From positions 1-36,145 of the forward strand of contig JAVKSM010000015.1 in assembly GCA_039583705.1 (NCBI GenBank): DNA of 36,145 nucleotides, read 5' to 3'. The notes beneath the pieces were generated by a model. The model was not told the DNA's origin, ran no database searches, and saw only the letters and a list, made by a program, of their open reading frames with translations. This document shows positions 23,814 through 30,955 of the stretch, piece by piece (position 1 is the stretch's first letter; every line of letters starts with the position of its first letter). A program made the translations under genes and the position numbers. The DNA is from JAVKSM01 sp039583705 (GTDB lineage Bacteria; Actinomycetota; Actinomycetes; Mycobacteriales; Pseudonocardiaceae).

Positions 23814-24749
23814 TCAGTTGGTGCGGTTGAACTCGACGACTGCGATGCTGAGCATCGCGACACCGAGGACCGCGACCAACCCGACCGAGGCGGCTACCGG
23901 GAGGTGCCAGCCGCCCCAGGTCACGCCGGGGTCGAGCGTGGCACGCGCGGTGGCGGACAGGGTGAGGTGGGTGAACACCACGTGGCGGATGGGGTCCACC
24001 GCATAGGTCAAGGGGTCGAGGCGGTTGAGCACCGCCAGCCAGGGAGGGAGGCCGGACAGCGGGAAGATGGCCCCGGAGATGAAGAACATCGGCATGATCA
24101 GCATCTGGGTGATCGCCATGAAGCTCTGGATCTGGGTGATCCGCACCGCGACCATGACCCCGAACGCGGTCAGCATGAACGACAGCAGCATTTGCAACCC
24201 GAGCACCGAAACGATCATGGTGGGTGTGTAGGGCACCCCGACCAGCCCCGCCACGGCGACCACCAGGACGCCCTGCAGGGCGGCGACGGTGGTGCCGCCG
24301 AGGCATTTGCCGATGATGATCGAGCCGCGGTGTACCGGGGCGACGAGCATCTCGCGCAGGAATCCGAACTCGCGGTCCCAGACGATGGAGGCGGCCGAGA
24401 ACATCGCGGTGAACAGCACCGACATGGCCAGGATGCCCGGGTACATGAAGGTGCGCAGGCTCACCCCTCCGGTGGTCCGGTTGGTCAGGCTGGACAGCCC
24501 GGTGCCCAGCACGAACAGGAACGCGAACGGCTGGATCAGGGAGGTGACCATGCGCAGCCGGTCGTCGGTGAACCGGATCAACTCCCGCAACCAGACAACC
24601 TTGATCGCGCGCAGCTCCCCGGCGGCACTGTGGACCGGAACCCGAACCCCGACAACGCCGGTGGGCGCTGTGGCGGCGGGTACGGCGGTGGGTGCTGTGG
24701 CGGTGGGTGCTGTGGCGGGCGCGGGTGCGGTGGGTATGGTTTCGGCCAC
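23814..24749 (-). CDS. ABC-2 type permease, DrrB-like exporter subunit
   Basis: 311 residues from GTG 24749 with GGAGG ten bases upstream, starting three bases after the ATPase stop. An unusual Ala/Pro/Thr repeat tail (about 1-35), encoded by 15-bp units such as those at 24687-24716, precedes a standard ABC-2 domain of six helices with the WDREFGFLREMLVAPV loop and the RLDPLTYAVDPIRH signature. With the ATPase it forms a daunorubicin-resistance-type efflux pump, presumably for the cluster product. Confidence 0.9.
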   Translation of the reverse strand: MAETIPTAPAPATAPTATAPTAVPAATAPTGVVGVRVPVHSAAGELRAIKVVWLRELIRFTDDRLRMVTSLIQPFAFLFVLGTGLSSLTNRTTGGVSLRTFMYPGILAMSVLFTAMFSAASIVWDREFGFLREMLVAPVHRGSIIIGKCLGGTTVAALQGVLVVAVAGLVGVPYTPTMIVSVLGLQMLLSFMLTAFGVMVAVRITQIQSFMAITQMLIMPMFFISGAIFPLSGLPPWLAVLNRLDPLTYAVDPIRHVVFTHLTLSATARATLDPGVTWGGWHLPVAASVGLVAVLGVAMLSIAVVEFNRTN

Positions 24750-24752
24750 GGT

Positions 24753-25742
24753 TTACCTCCTGCGGGCGCGCAGCATGGGATTGGCGCGTAGCCGGTCGGC
24801 GGTGGAGGCCTCCGCTTCGCGGATGGTGGTGCCGGTGTAGCGCACGAACACGTCGTCCAGTGAGGGGCGGGCCACGTTCACCGACAGGATGGGCTGGTCG
24901 AGTTCGGCGAACAGTCGGGGCACGAACTGCTCACCACCCGCGACCGACACGGTCACCGCTCCGTCGACCAGGTGCGCCGGGACGTCGAACCGCTCGGCGA
25001 CCTCGGCCAGCGCCCGTTCGTTGTCAGCGGTGCGGATGCTGACCCGGTCGGTGCCGATGCTGGCCTTCAGCGCCGAGGGGGTGCCCACGGCGATGATCCG
25101 GCCGTGGTCGATGATGGCGATCCGGTCGCAGTGCTCGGCCTCATCCATGTAGTGCGTGGTGAGAAAGATCGTGATGTCCTCGGCCTGCCTCAGCTCGCTG
25201 ATGTAGGCCCAGATCGAGCGGCGGGTCTGCGGATCCAACCCCACCGTCGGCTCGTCCAGGAACAACACCCGCGGCGAGTGCAGCAGCCCGCGGGCGATCT
25301 CCAGGCGGCGTTTCATCCCGCCGGAGAACGTGGCGACCTTGCTCGACCGCCGCTCCCACAACCCCACCATGTCCAGCACCTGTCGCAACCGCGGAGCCAG
25401 CACGTTCCGGGGCACGCCATACAACTCGGCGTGCAACCGCAGGTTGCGTTCGGCGCTGAGGTACCCGTCGAGGGTCGTGTCCTGGAACACCAGCCCGATG
25501 TTGCGGCGCACCGCGTCACGCTCGCCGACCACGTCATACCCGGCCACCCGCGCGGACCCGCTGGTGGGCCGAACCAGGGTGCACAGTATGTTGATCGTGG
25601 TCGACTTCCCCGCCCCGTTCGGGCCCAGGAACCCGAAGACCTCACCTGGTGTGACGGTCAGGTCGATGCCGCCCACCGCCTCCACCGTGCCGTAGCGCTT
25701 GACCAGCCCGGCAACCTCGACAGCGGGCACCGCATCATTCAT
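24753..25742 (-). CDS. ABC transporter ATP-binding protein, DrrA-like
   Basis: 329 residues from ATG 25742. Walker A GPNGAGKST (near 40), Q-loop VFQD, signature FSGGMKRRLEIARGL, Walker B LFLDEPTVGLDP and the H-loop His in LTTHYMDEAEHCD are all present. The C-terminal about 90 residues match the DrrA regulatory domain (SLDDVFVRYTGTTIRE). No ribosome site precedes the ATG and a -10 box sits six bases upstream, so the transcript is probably leaderless. Divergent from tetR and likely repressed by it. Confidence 0.93.
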   Translation of the reverse strand: MNDAVPAVEVAGLVKRYGTVEAVGGIDLTVTPGEVFGFLGPNGAGKSTTINILCTLVRPTSGSARVAGYDVVGERDAVRRNIGLVFQDTTLDGYLSAERNLRLHAELYGVPRNVLAPRLRQVLDMVGLWERRSSKVATFSGGMKRRLEIARGLLHSPRVLFLDEPTVGLDPQTRRSIWAYISELRQAEDITIFLTTHYMDEAEHCDRIAIIDHGRIIAVGTPSALKASIGTDRVSIRTADNERALAEVAERFDVPAHLVDGAVTVSVAGGEQFVPRLFAELDQPILSVNVARPSLDDVFVRYTGTTIREAEASTADRLRANPMLRARRR

Positions 25743-25748
25743 ACACGC

Positions 25749-25754
25749 AGTATA
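25749..25754 (-). promoter_or_regulatory. -10 box of leaderless drrA-like promoter
   Basis: Minus-strand TATACT ends six bases before the ATG at 25742. Transcription would therefore start at or next to the start codon. A TTGTTA-like -35 lies about 15-16 bases upstream. Confidence 0.55.
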
Positions 25755-25757
25755 AAC

Positions 25758-25770
25758 ACATCCTCGATGT
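25758..25770. promoter_or_regulatory. Candidate TetR operator palindrome
   Basis: ACATC-CTC-GATGT is a perfect 5-bp inverted repeat. It lies between the two divergent -10 boxes, inside the -35 to -10 spacers, so a bound repressor could block both promoters. This is the usual arrangement for TetR-controlled exporters. Confidence 0.5.
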
Positions 25771-25780
25771 AACAAGATGG

Positions 25781-25786
25781 TATGAT
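25781..25786 (+). promoter_or_regulatory. -10 box of tetR promoter
   Basis: Plus-strand TATGAT, near consensus, ends seven bases before GTG 25794. This supports a leaderless GTG start rather than the ATG at 25782, which lies inside the box. Confidence 0.5.
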
Positions 25787-25793
25787 CGTACCC

Positions 25794-26471
25794 GTGGCCG
25801 GTCTTCGGGAGCACAAGAAGCAGCGGACCCGCCAGCTCATCGCCGACACCGCGGCCCGGCTGTTCTGCGAGCGCGGCTTCGACGCGGTCACCGTGGACGA
25901 GGTGGCCCAAGCCGCCGAGGTGGCGCGCAAGACCGTCTTCAACTACTTCCCCACCAAAGAGGATCTGCTCCTCGACCGCGTCACCGAGAACGAGGGCGAA
26001 CTGCTCCGGATCGTGCGCGAGCGGCCGGCCGGTGTCTCCCTGGTGACCGCGTTTCGGCGGCAGACGCTACGCCTGATCTGCGACCAGTGCCCACGACCCG
26101 GCGGACCCGGGCGGGTTCAACTGGTGGCCCTCGTCCACTCCAGCCCCACGCTGCAACGCGCGGTCCACGCCAGACGAGCCGCCCTGGTGCGCCTGCTGGC
26201 CGCCGAGATCGCCACTGCGACCGGGACCCCGGCACACGACCCGGTCGCCTTCACCGCCGCCTTCAGCCTGCTCGGCGCCTACCGCGCCCTCACCCACGAG
26301 CACGACCGCCGACGCGACGCCGGCCAGGCCCCCGCGGGCATCTTCCTGGCACTGCAAGCTGATGCCACCCGGGTCTTCGACCTCCTCGAGCGTGGCCTGG
26401 CCGACTACGCCACGGGCCGAGCGCCCGACCACACAGCCGACCATGAAACGACCGAGCAGCGACACCCCTGA
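25794..26471 (+). CDS. TetR-family transcriptional regulator
   Basis: 225 residues from GTG 25794; ATG 25782 adds four residues but overlaps the -10 box. The N-terminal HTH (about 10-55) has the TetR signature TARLFCERGFDAVTVDEVAQAAEVARKT in two blocks, ending in NYFPTKEDLL. The C-terminal ligand-binding domain (about 60-205) is generic, with a Cys-containing DQCPRPGG loop. Divergent from drrA-like, with a shared 50-bp control region containing a palindrome. It probably represses the exporter and itself, and is released by the cluster product or an intermediate. Confidence 0.9.
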   Translation: MAGLREHKKQRTRQLIADTAARLFCERGFDAVTVDEVAQAAEVARKTVFNYFPTKEDLLLDRVTENEGELLRIVRERPAGVSLVTAFRRQTLRLICDQCPRPGGPGRVQLVALVHSSPTLQRAVHARRAALVRLLAAEIATATGTPAHDPVAFTAAFSLLGAYRALTHEHDRRRDAGQAPAGIFLALQADATRVFDLLERGLADYATGRAPDHTADHETTEQRHP

Positions 26472-26474
26472 ACG

Positions 26475-26505
26475 CACCCGGCCCGACGGAGCTGATATCC
26501 GGGTG
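26475..26505 (+). terminator. Weak stem between convergent tetR and AOC-like genes
   Basis: CACCCGG (26475-26481) pairs with CCGGGTG (26499-26505) over a 17-base loop. There is no U-tract. It may serve as a bidirectional terminator for the convergent genes, but the long loop makes this uncertain. Confidence 0.25.
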
Positions 26506-26514
26506 GGAGGTCGG

Positions 26515-26907
26515 TCAGAGGGTGTTCAGGTACAGCGTGTAGTGGTGGATGTCCGGGCTCGCCGGGTCGATGTGCATCTCGCCGCTCGCACCCGCGTAGG
26601 CCCCGGTTCCCCCGGTGATCGCGGCGTAGAACGGCGGCGGAGGGAACACCTCCTCGACGAACGTCTGAAACGAGATCGTGCCGTCCGGCAGCATCATGCT
26701 GACGTTGCAGAGGATGTAGTAGGTGCCGGTGTCCTCGATGCGCACCACCGTGCAGGCCCCGCCGTCAAATCCGATCTCCTCGCCGTCGGCGAACAGGGCG
26801 TGGGTGAACATGCTGCGGTCGCCGAGGTTCACCTCCGCGCTGCCGTTTTTGAATACCTCGCGCCGCACCGGCTTCGCGATGAGCTTGATGACCTTCGTGT
26901 CAGACAT
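26515..26907 (-). CDS. Allene-oxide-cyclase/dirigent-like barrel protein
   Basis: 130 residues from ATG 26907 with AGGAG eight bases upstream. Beta-rich throughout. The CTVVRIEDTGTYYILCN, FVEEVFPPPPFYAAITGGTGAYAGASGEM and C-terminal HHYTLYLN blocks follow the pattern of allene oxide cyclase and dirigent-like eight-stranded barrels, including the GGTGxYxGAxG turn. There is no signal peptide, so it is cytosolic. Such barrels bind hydrophobic intermediates and can steer cyclisations or couplings. It is the last gene of the biosynthetic run, 77 bp after the flavin hydroxylase, and is a candidate for a stereochemical or cyclisation step. Assignment is by motif recall. Confidence 0.65.
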   Translation of the reverse strand: MSDTKVIKLIAKPVRREVFKNGSAEVNLGDRSMFTHALFADGEEIGFDGGACTVVRIEDTGTYYILCNVSMMLPDGTISFQTFVEEVFPPPPFYAAITGGTGAYAGASGEMHIDPASPDIHHYTLYLNTL

Positions 26908-26984
26908 TCCCAGTCTCCTGCTCGTGGTCGTTTTCTCGTGGGTTGGGTCGTCGGATCGGGGCAGTGCGGGGACCGCACGAGCAC

Positions 26985-28592
26985 TCATTGGCCGGTGATC
27001 CGCTCCAGCGCCGGGTCCCAGCTCGCGGGCGCGACCACACCGCGCCAGGCGACGTGCTGGTCAGGCCGCACCAGCACCAGGTCGTGCTGCCAGACCGACC
27101 GCACCGCGGGGTCGTCGAGGGGAAGATGCATGATCGGCACACCACGGCGCCGGGCCGCGTCGAGCACACCCTTGCCCGCCTGAGTGCCCGACATGTCGAC
27201 GAGGGTGAAGCCGGTGCCGAGCCGGTCGAACACCGCGCCGGCGTCGGCAAGCCGGACCGAGGGCACACGCCCACCCGGCCAGGTGGTCGGGACGATCCGC
27301 CCCCACTCCCACGGCGGGGCCTCGCCGTCCTCGTGGCAGATCACCGGAGACCCGGCGTAGCGGTATCCGACGTGGATGCCCAGGTTGTCCATCTGGTACG
27401 TCTCGTGCGCCAGGAATCCGGCGAGCTGCTGCCGGGACGCGCCCCCGCCCACCAGGCGCGGGAAGCGCAGCCACACCTCCAGCAGGTTTGCGCACATCTC
27501 ACGGTTGAACAACGCCACCGGGCGCCGCTCGGCCTGGTAGCTCTCCAGCAGTGCGGGACCCCCCCAGCCCGCCACCGCGCCCGCCAGCTTCCATCCCAGG
27601 TCCACAGCGTCCCCGATGCCGGTGTTCGCGCCGTGCCCGCCGGTCGGGTAGAGCTGGTGCGCCGCGTCCCCGGCGAGGAACACCCGCCCGGATCGGTAGG
27701 CATCGGACACGCCGAGACTGCCCTCCCACTCCACGACGCTGAGCACCTCGTCAACCCGGAAGTCCGCGCCGAGGTTGCGCCGCATCAGCCCCACCGGGTC
27801 CTCGGCGCGGGACTGCTCGTCGGCCAGAGGTACGGTGCCCGTCCAGGTGTCCTGCTCGTCCCGGGACACCAGGGTCAGCCCGCCCGCAGCCACCGTGAGG
27901 AATGCCCTGCCGTGCCTGCGCAGCACCGGATCGGTGCTGCGGAAGTACACGTCGCGGTGCTGAGTGGGCGGCCCGAGCCGACTCACCCCGACGCCGATCT
28001 GACGGCGCACCAGACTGCCCGCCCCGTCGCAGCCCACCAGGTAGTCGGCACGCAGCTCGTCCTGGACCCCTGTCCCGGTCTGTACCAGCACGGCGCGCAC
28101 CCCGTCCGGCGCCTGCTCCAGCTCGCGCAGCGCCCAGCCGGGGCGGAAGCTCACCAGCGGCTCTGCCGCGACCCGTTCTCGCAGCACCTTCTCCAGCAGC
28201 GAGCCCTGCAGCCGCTGGTGCGCCTGGGCGGGCACCGTGCCGTCGTCCACCGACGCGATGCGCTCGGAGAGTTCCCGCACCGAGGCGTAGTGCCAGACCG
28301 CGATCGGCGGCTCGGCGAAGTCCCGGCTCCAGATGAAGGTGAACGGGTGCTCGGGCGCCACACCCCGGGCCCTGATCTCCGCATCCAGGTGCAGCCTGTG
28401 CAGCAGCTCCATACTGCGGCCGTTGAGATAGTCCATCTTCGGGTGCGGCGAGGTCGTCAGAGACCGGTCGACGAGCACGCTGGCGACCCCGTGGCACGCC
28501 AGTTCCAGCGCGAGCACGGCTCCGACCGGCCCCGCGCCGACGACCAGCACCGGCGGGTGGGCGGAGCACCCAGGACGGACGGACTCAGACAC
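26985..28592 (-). CDS. Group A flavin-dependent aromatic hydroxylase (MhpA/PHBH type)
   Basis: 535 residues from GTG 28592, overlapping the amidohydrolase stop by eight bases. FAD-binding GxGxxG (VVGAGPVGA, near 17-25), the DG motif YLVGCDGAGSLVR (near 185) and the second FAD motif GDAAHQLYPTGGHGANTGI (near 320) are complete. The C-terminal about 150 residues form the thioredoxin-like domain found in phenol and polyketide hydroxylases. It uses NAD(P)H and O2 to hydroxylate an activated aromatic ring. In this context the substrate is probably an aminohydroxybenzoate or its condensed product. Confidence 0.88.
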   Translation of the reverse strand: MSESVRPGCSAHPPVLVVGAGPVGAVLALELACHGVASVLVDRSLTTSPHPKMDYLNGRSMELLHRLHLDAEIRARGVAPEHPFTFIWSRDFAEPPIAVWHYASVRELSERIASVDDGTVPAQAHQRLQGSLLEKVLRERVAAEPLVSFRPGWALRELEQAPDGVRAVLVQTGTGVQDELRADYLVGCDGAGSLVRRQIGVGVSRLGPPTQHRDVYFRSTDPVLRRHGRAFLTVAAGGLTLVSRDEQDTWTGTVPLADEQSRAEDPVGLMRRNLGADFRVDEVLSVVEWEGSLGVSDAYRSGRVFLAGDAAHQLYPTGGHGANTGIGDAVDLGWKLAGAVAGWGGPALLESYQAERRPVALFNREMCANLLEVWLRFPRLVGGGASRQQLAGFLAHETYQMDNLGIHVGYRYAGSPVICHEDGEAPPWEWGRIVPTTWPGGRVPSVRLADAGAVFDRLGTGFTLVDMSGTQAGKGVLDAARRRGVPIMHLPLDDPAVRSVWQHDLVLVRPDQHVAWRGVVAPASWDPALERITGQ

Positions 28593-29382
28593 GGGCGGCC
28601 GCCTCCGTCAGGGGTGTCGGCGCGGGAGCGTCCGGCTCGCCCAGCAGGTGGCAGGCGTTGCGCCAGGTGATCTGGTGCCAGGTGGCCTCGTCGAGGTCGA
28701 GGCTGCGGAGCTTGGTCAGCTCGACGTCGGGGTGCTGCAGCGGGTACTCGGTGCCGAACAGCACCCGGTCCGAGCCGAGCCGCTGCACCGCGATCCTGAC
28801 GACGCCCGTGTAGCAGCCGGACGTCTCGGCGAGGATGTTGCGGTGCGGCGCGACGACGGACAGCGAATAGAGGTCGATGCCGACGAAACCGCAGTGCCCG
28901 AGCACGAACGACACGCGAGGGAACGCCTCGGCGAGGGCCGCGAGATCGCCGGGCCCGCATCCGGGCCTGCCCAGGCAGACCACATACACCGGATGCCCCG
29001 CATCCTCGGCGATCCGGACCAGCTCGTGGGTGCGTTCGTCGGTGAGTGCCACGCCGTGCACGGCGGGGGAGATCTCCAGGCCGCGGAACCGGGCCGCCTG
29101 CTCGCGGTAGACCTGCGGGCCCCGGTGCGGGTTGCCGAAGAAGAACGGCACCAGCCTGCCGCCCGCCGCCGAGCAGCCGGTGAGCACGGCCTCGTTGTCC
29201 GCGTCCGCCTCGACGTGGCCGCCGCACATGATGTGAGTGGCCAGCCGGTCGAGGTCGATCACACCACCGGAGCACACCGCGGCTCGCCCGATCCCGGAAC
29301 GGTCCATCGTGGTGAGCAGCCTGCCCACCGCCGCCTGGCCGGCGTCGAGCCGGGCATGGACATCGAACACCTGAGCGGTCAT
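28585..29382 (-). CDS. Amidohydrolase-2-like protein with altered metal site
   Basis: 265 residues from ATG 29382. TIM-barrel amidohydrolase of the ACMSD/COG2159 type by the ordered landmarks FDVHARLD (near 6), VLGHCGF (161-166) and RVLFGTEYPLQHP (206-217), and the C-terminal NACHLLG helix. The metal-binding pattern is not canonical: the HxH motif reads His9-Ala-Arg11, the next strand has VYVVC with no His, and the terminal Asp is Glu212 (GTEYP instead of GSDYP). Amidohydrolase-like proteins recalled from benzoxazole clusters (NatAM, BomN) close the oxazole ring. The pairing with a PaaK-type ligase here suggests the same job. It could otherwise be a decarboxylase or a non-metal relative. Confidence 0.75.
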   Translation of the reverse strand: MTAQVFDVHARLDAGQAAVGRLLTTMDRSGIGRAAVCSGGVIDLDRLATHIMCGGHVEADADNEAVLTGCSAAGGRLVPFFFGNPHRGPQVYREQAARFRGLEISPAVHGVALTDERTHELVRIAEDAGHPVYVVCLGRPGCGPGDLAALAEAFPRVSFVLGHCGFVGIDLYSLSVVAPHRNILAETSGCYTGVVRIAVQRLGSDRVLFGTEYPLQHPDVELTKLRSLDLDEATWHQITWRNACHLLGEPDAPAPTPLTEAAARV

Positions 29383-29389
29383 GCCGTCC

Positions 29390-30091
29390 TCACCCCGGCA
29401 CGGACCATGCCCGTGGCGCGCCGGCCTGCCCGCTGGTGGCCTGCCCGCTGGCGGACCGGGCCAGTGCGGCGAGCACGGTCAGGGTGCCCACCGTGACGGC
29501 GCACCGCTGTGACGCGTAGTCCAGACACATCAGGTGCTGGGCCAGTGAGAAGTCGGCCACTGCGTCGGACACCAGGAACGGTTCGATGTCCCTGGTGAAC
29601 GCGTCGCACGCGGTCATCAGGCAGCCAACGTTGGCGTAGACCCCGCAGATGATCAGCTGGTCGCAGCGGTTCCGGTGCAGGGCGTTGGCCAGCGTGGTGC
29701 CGTGGAACGCGCTGTAGCGCCACTTCGTGAGCACCACGTCCCGCGGTCCAGGGGCGAGCGGGGGGATGATCCGCCTGGCGTCGTCGTCGCCGCTCATGCC
29801 GGGGCCCCAGAAGTCGTGCAGCAGCCCGCGCTGGGCGCGGCTCATCCCGCCGGGCTGGGCGGTGTAGATCACCGGCATGCCGAGCGCGTCCGCGCGCTCC
29901 CGCAGCAGCCTGATGTTCTGCACAAGGTCGGTCACCGGGGCCTGCCCGGCCGGGAACGCGTCGACGAAGTACTGCTGCATGTCGTGGATGAGCAGCGCCG
30001 CACGCGAGGTGCCCGGCCGCCAGGTCACGTGGTCTGCCGCGAGTTGGGACTCGGCCGGCATCCGGTAGGGCTCGATCACGGGCAGTGTCAT
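29390..30091 (-). CDS. Isochorismatase family, PhzD-like (ADIC to DHHA)
   Basis: 233 residues from ATG 30091. The whole chain resembles PhzD: Asp37 in LLIHDMQQYF, Gln79 in YTAQPGGMS, Lys123 in LTKWRYSAF, GVYANVGCL, and VSDAVADFSLAQHLMCLDYASQRCA. PhzD hydrolyses the enol ether of 2-amino-2-deoxyisochorismate to trans-2,3-dihydro-3-hydroxyanthranilate plus pyruvate; EntB/DhbB does the same on isochorismate. The next gene upstream is an EntA-like dehydrogenase, so the pair would give 3-hydroxyanthranilate or 2,3-dihydroxybenzoate. No EntB-type carrier domain is attached. The last about 20 residues are a low-complexity Ser/Gly/Gln tail. An ADIC synthase is not in the window. Confidence 0.85.
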   Translation of the reverse strand: MTLPVIEPYRMPAESQLAADHVTWRPGTSRAALLIHDMQQYFVDAFPAGQAPVTDLVQNIRLLRERADALGMPVIYTAQPGGMSRAQRGLLHDFWGPGMSGDDDARRIIPPLAPGPRDVVLTKWRYSAFHGTTLANALHRNRCDQLIICGVYANVGCLMTACDAFTRDIEPFLVSDAVADFSLAQHLMCLDYASQRCAVTVGTLTVLAALARSASGQATSGQAGAPRAWSVPG

Positions 30092-30147
30092 GTCCGGTTT
30101 CCTTCCCTGGTCGGACGGCGGCGGCGGGGGGTCAAGACCCAAGGGGC

Positions 30148-30924
30148 TCAGGCCCGCAACGCGGCGCCCCCGTCGACGTAGAGGTCCTGCATCGTGATGT
30201 GGCTGGCCCGGTCGGAGGCGAGGAAGAGCACAGCGTCGGCCACCTCCTCGGGCCGCGCGAGCTTCTGCAGCGGGATCCCGATCTTGTAGTGCTCCGGGGA
30301 GCCGTCGATGGTGGACTGCGGCCCCTGCCCGTCGGACCACATCGACCGCAACATGTCGGTGTCGGTGGAGCCGGGCGCCACGACGTTGCACCGGATCCCG
30401 ATCGGCGCCAGCTCCAGCGCGAGGCAGTGGGTGAAGTGCGCGGCGGCCGCCTTGGACGCCGCGTAGGCGGACATCTCGGCGCGCGGCACCCCGGCGGCGT
30501 TGGAGGCGACGGTGACAATGCAGCCTTTGCCGCGGCTGGCCATCCGGCGTCCCACCGCTCGGCAACTGTGGAACACCCCGAAGGTGTTGACCGCGAACAC
30601 CTCAACCCAGTCCTTGTCGGCGATGTCCAGCGCGCGGCCGGTGCGCAGCACACCCGCCACGTTGACCAGGATCGAGATGTCGCCGAGCTCCCCCTCGGCA
30701 CGGTCCGCGGCCGCCTCCAGGGACGCCAGGTCCCGCACGTCGGCCGGGTAGCAGCCGTGGCGCGCCGGAGGCGGCAAGCCGGTGGTGGTGGTGGCCAATC
30801 CGGCAGGGTCGAGATCCACGGCCGCGACGCTGGCGCCGTGCCGGGCCAGCCCGTGCGCAACCGCCGCTCCGATCCCGCGCGCCGCGCCGGTCACCAGCGC
30901 GACCTTCCCTTCGATCCCCTCCAT
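30148..30924 (-). CDS. SDR, 2,3-dihydro-2,3-dihydroxybenzoate dehydrogenase-like (EntA/CalB type)
   Basis: 258 residues from ATG 30924, preceded by GGAGGAGG. Rossmann motif TGAARGIG (12-19), Asp37 at the end of strand 2 (NAD preference), NVAG (88-91), and catalytic Ser141, Tyr154 and Lys158. The chain follows the EntA layout, including SNAAGVPRAEMSAYAASKAA split across the active site and NVVAPGSTDTDM. It would aromatise the dihydro product of the neighbouring PhzD-like enzyme: DHHA to 3-hydroxyanthranilate, or DHB from its oxygen analogue. Confidence 0.85.
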   Translation of the reverse strand: MEGIEGKVALVTGAARGIGAAVAHGLARHGASVAAVDLDPAGLATTTTGLPPPARHGCYPADVRDLASLEAAADRAEGELGDISILVNVAGVLRTGRALDIADKDWVEVFAVNTFGVFHSCRAVGRRMASRGKGCIVTVASNAAGVPRAEMSAYAASKAAAAHFTHCLALELAPIGIRCNVVAPGSTDTDMLRSMWSDGQGPQSTIDGSPEHYKIGIPLQKLARPEEVADAVLFLASDRASHITMQDLYVDGGAALRA

Positions 30925-30955
30925 CACGTCCTCCTCCCCTGCGGCGTGCCTGCAT

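Noticed and set aside
29390..30924. Isochorismatase plus EntA-like dehydrogenase as part of a catechol siderophore cluster
   Set aside because: No isochorismate synthase, carrier domain, NRPS or siderophore transport genes are present; the isochorismatase resembles PhzD more closely and the neighbours point to aminohydroxybenzoates.
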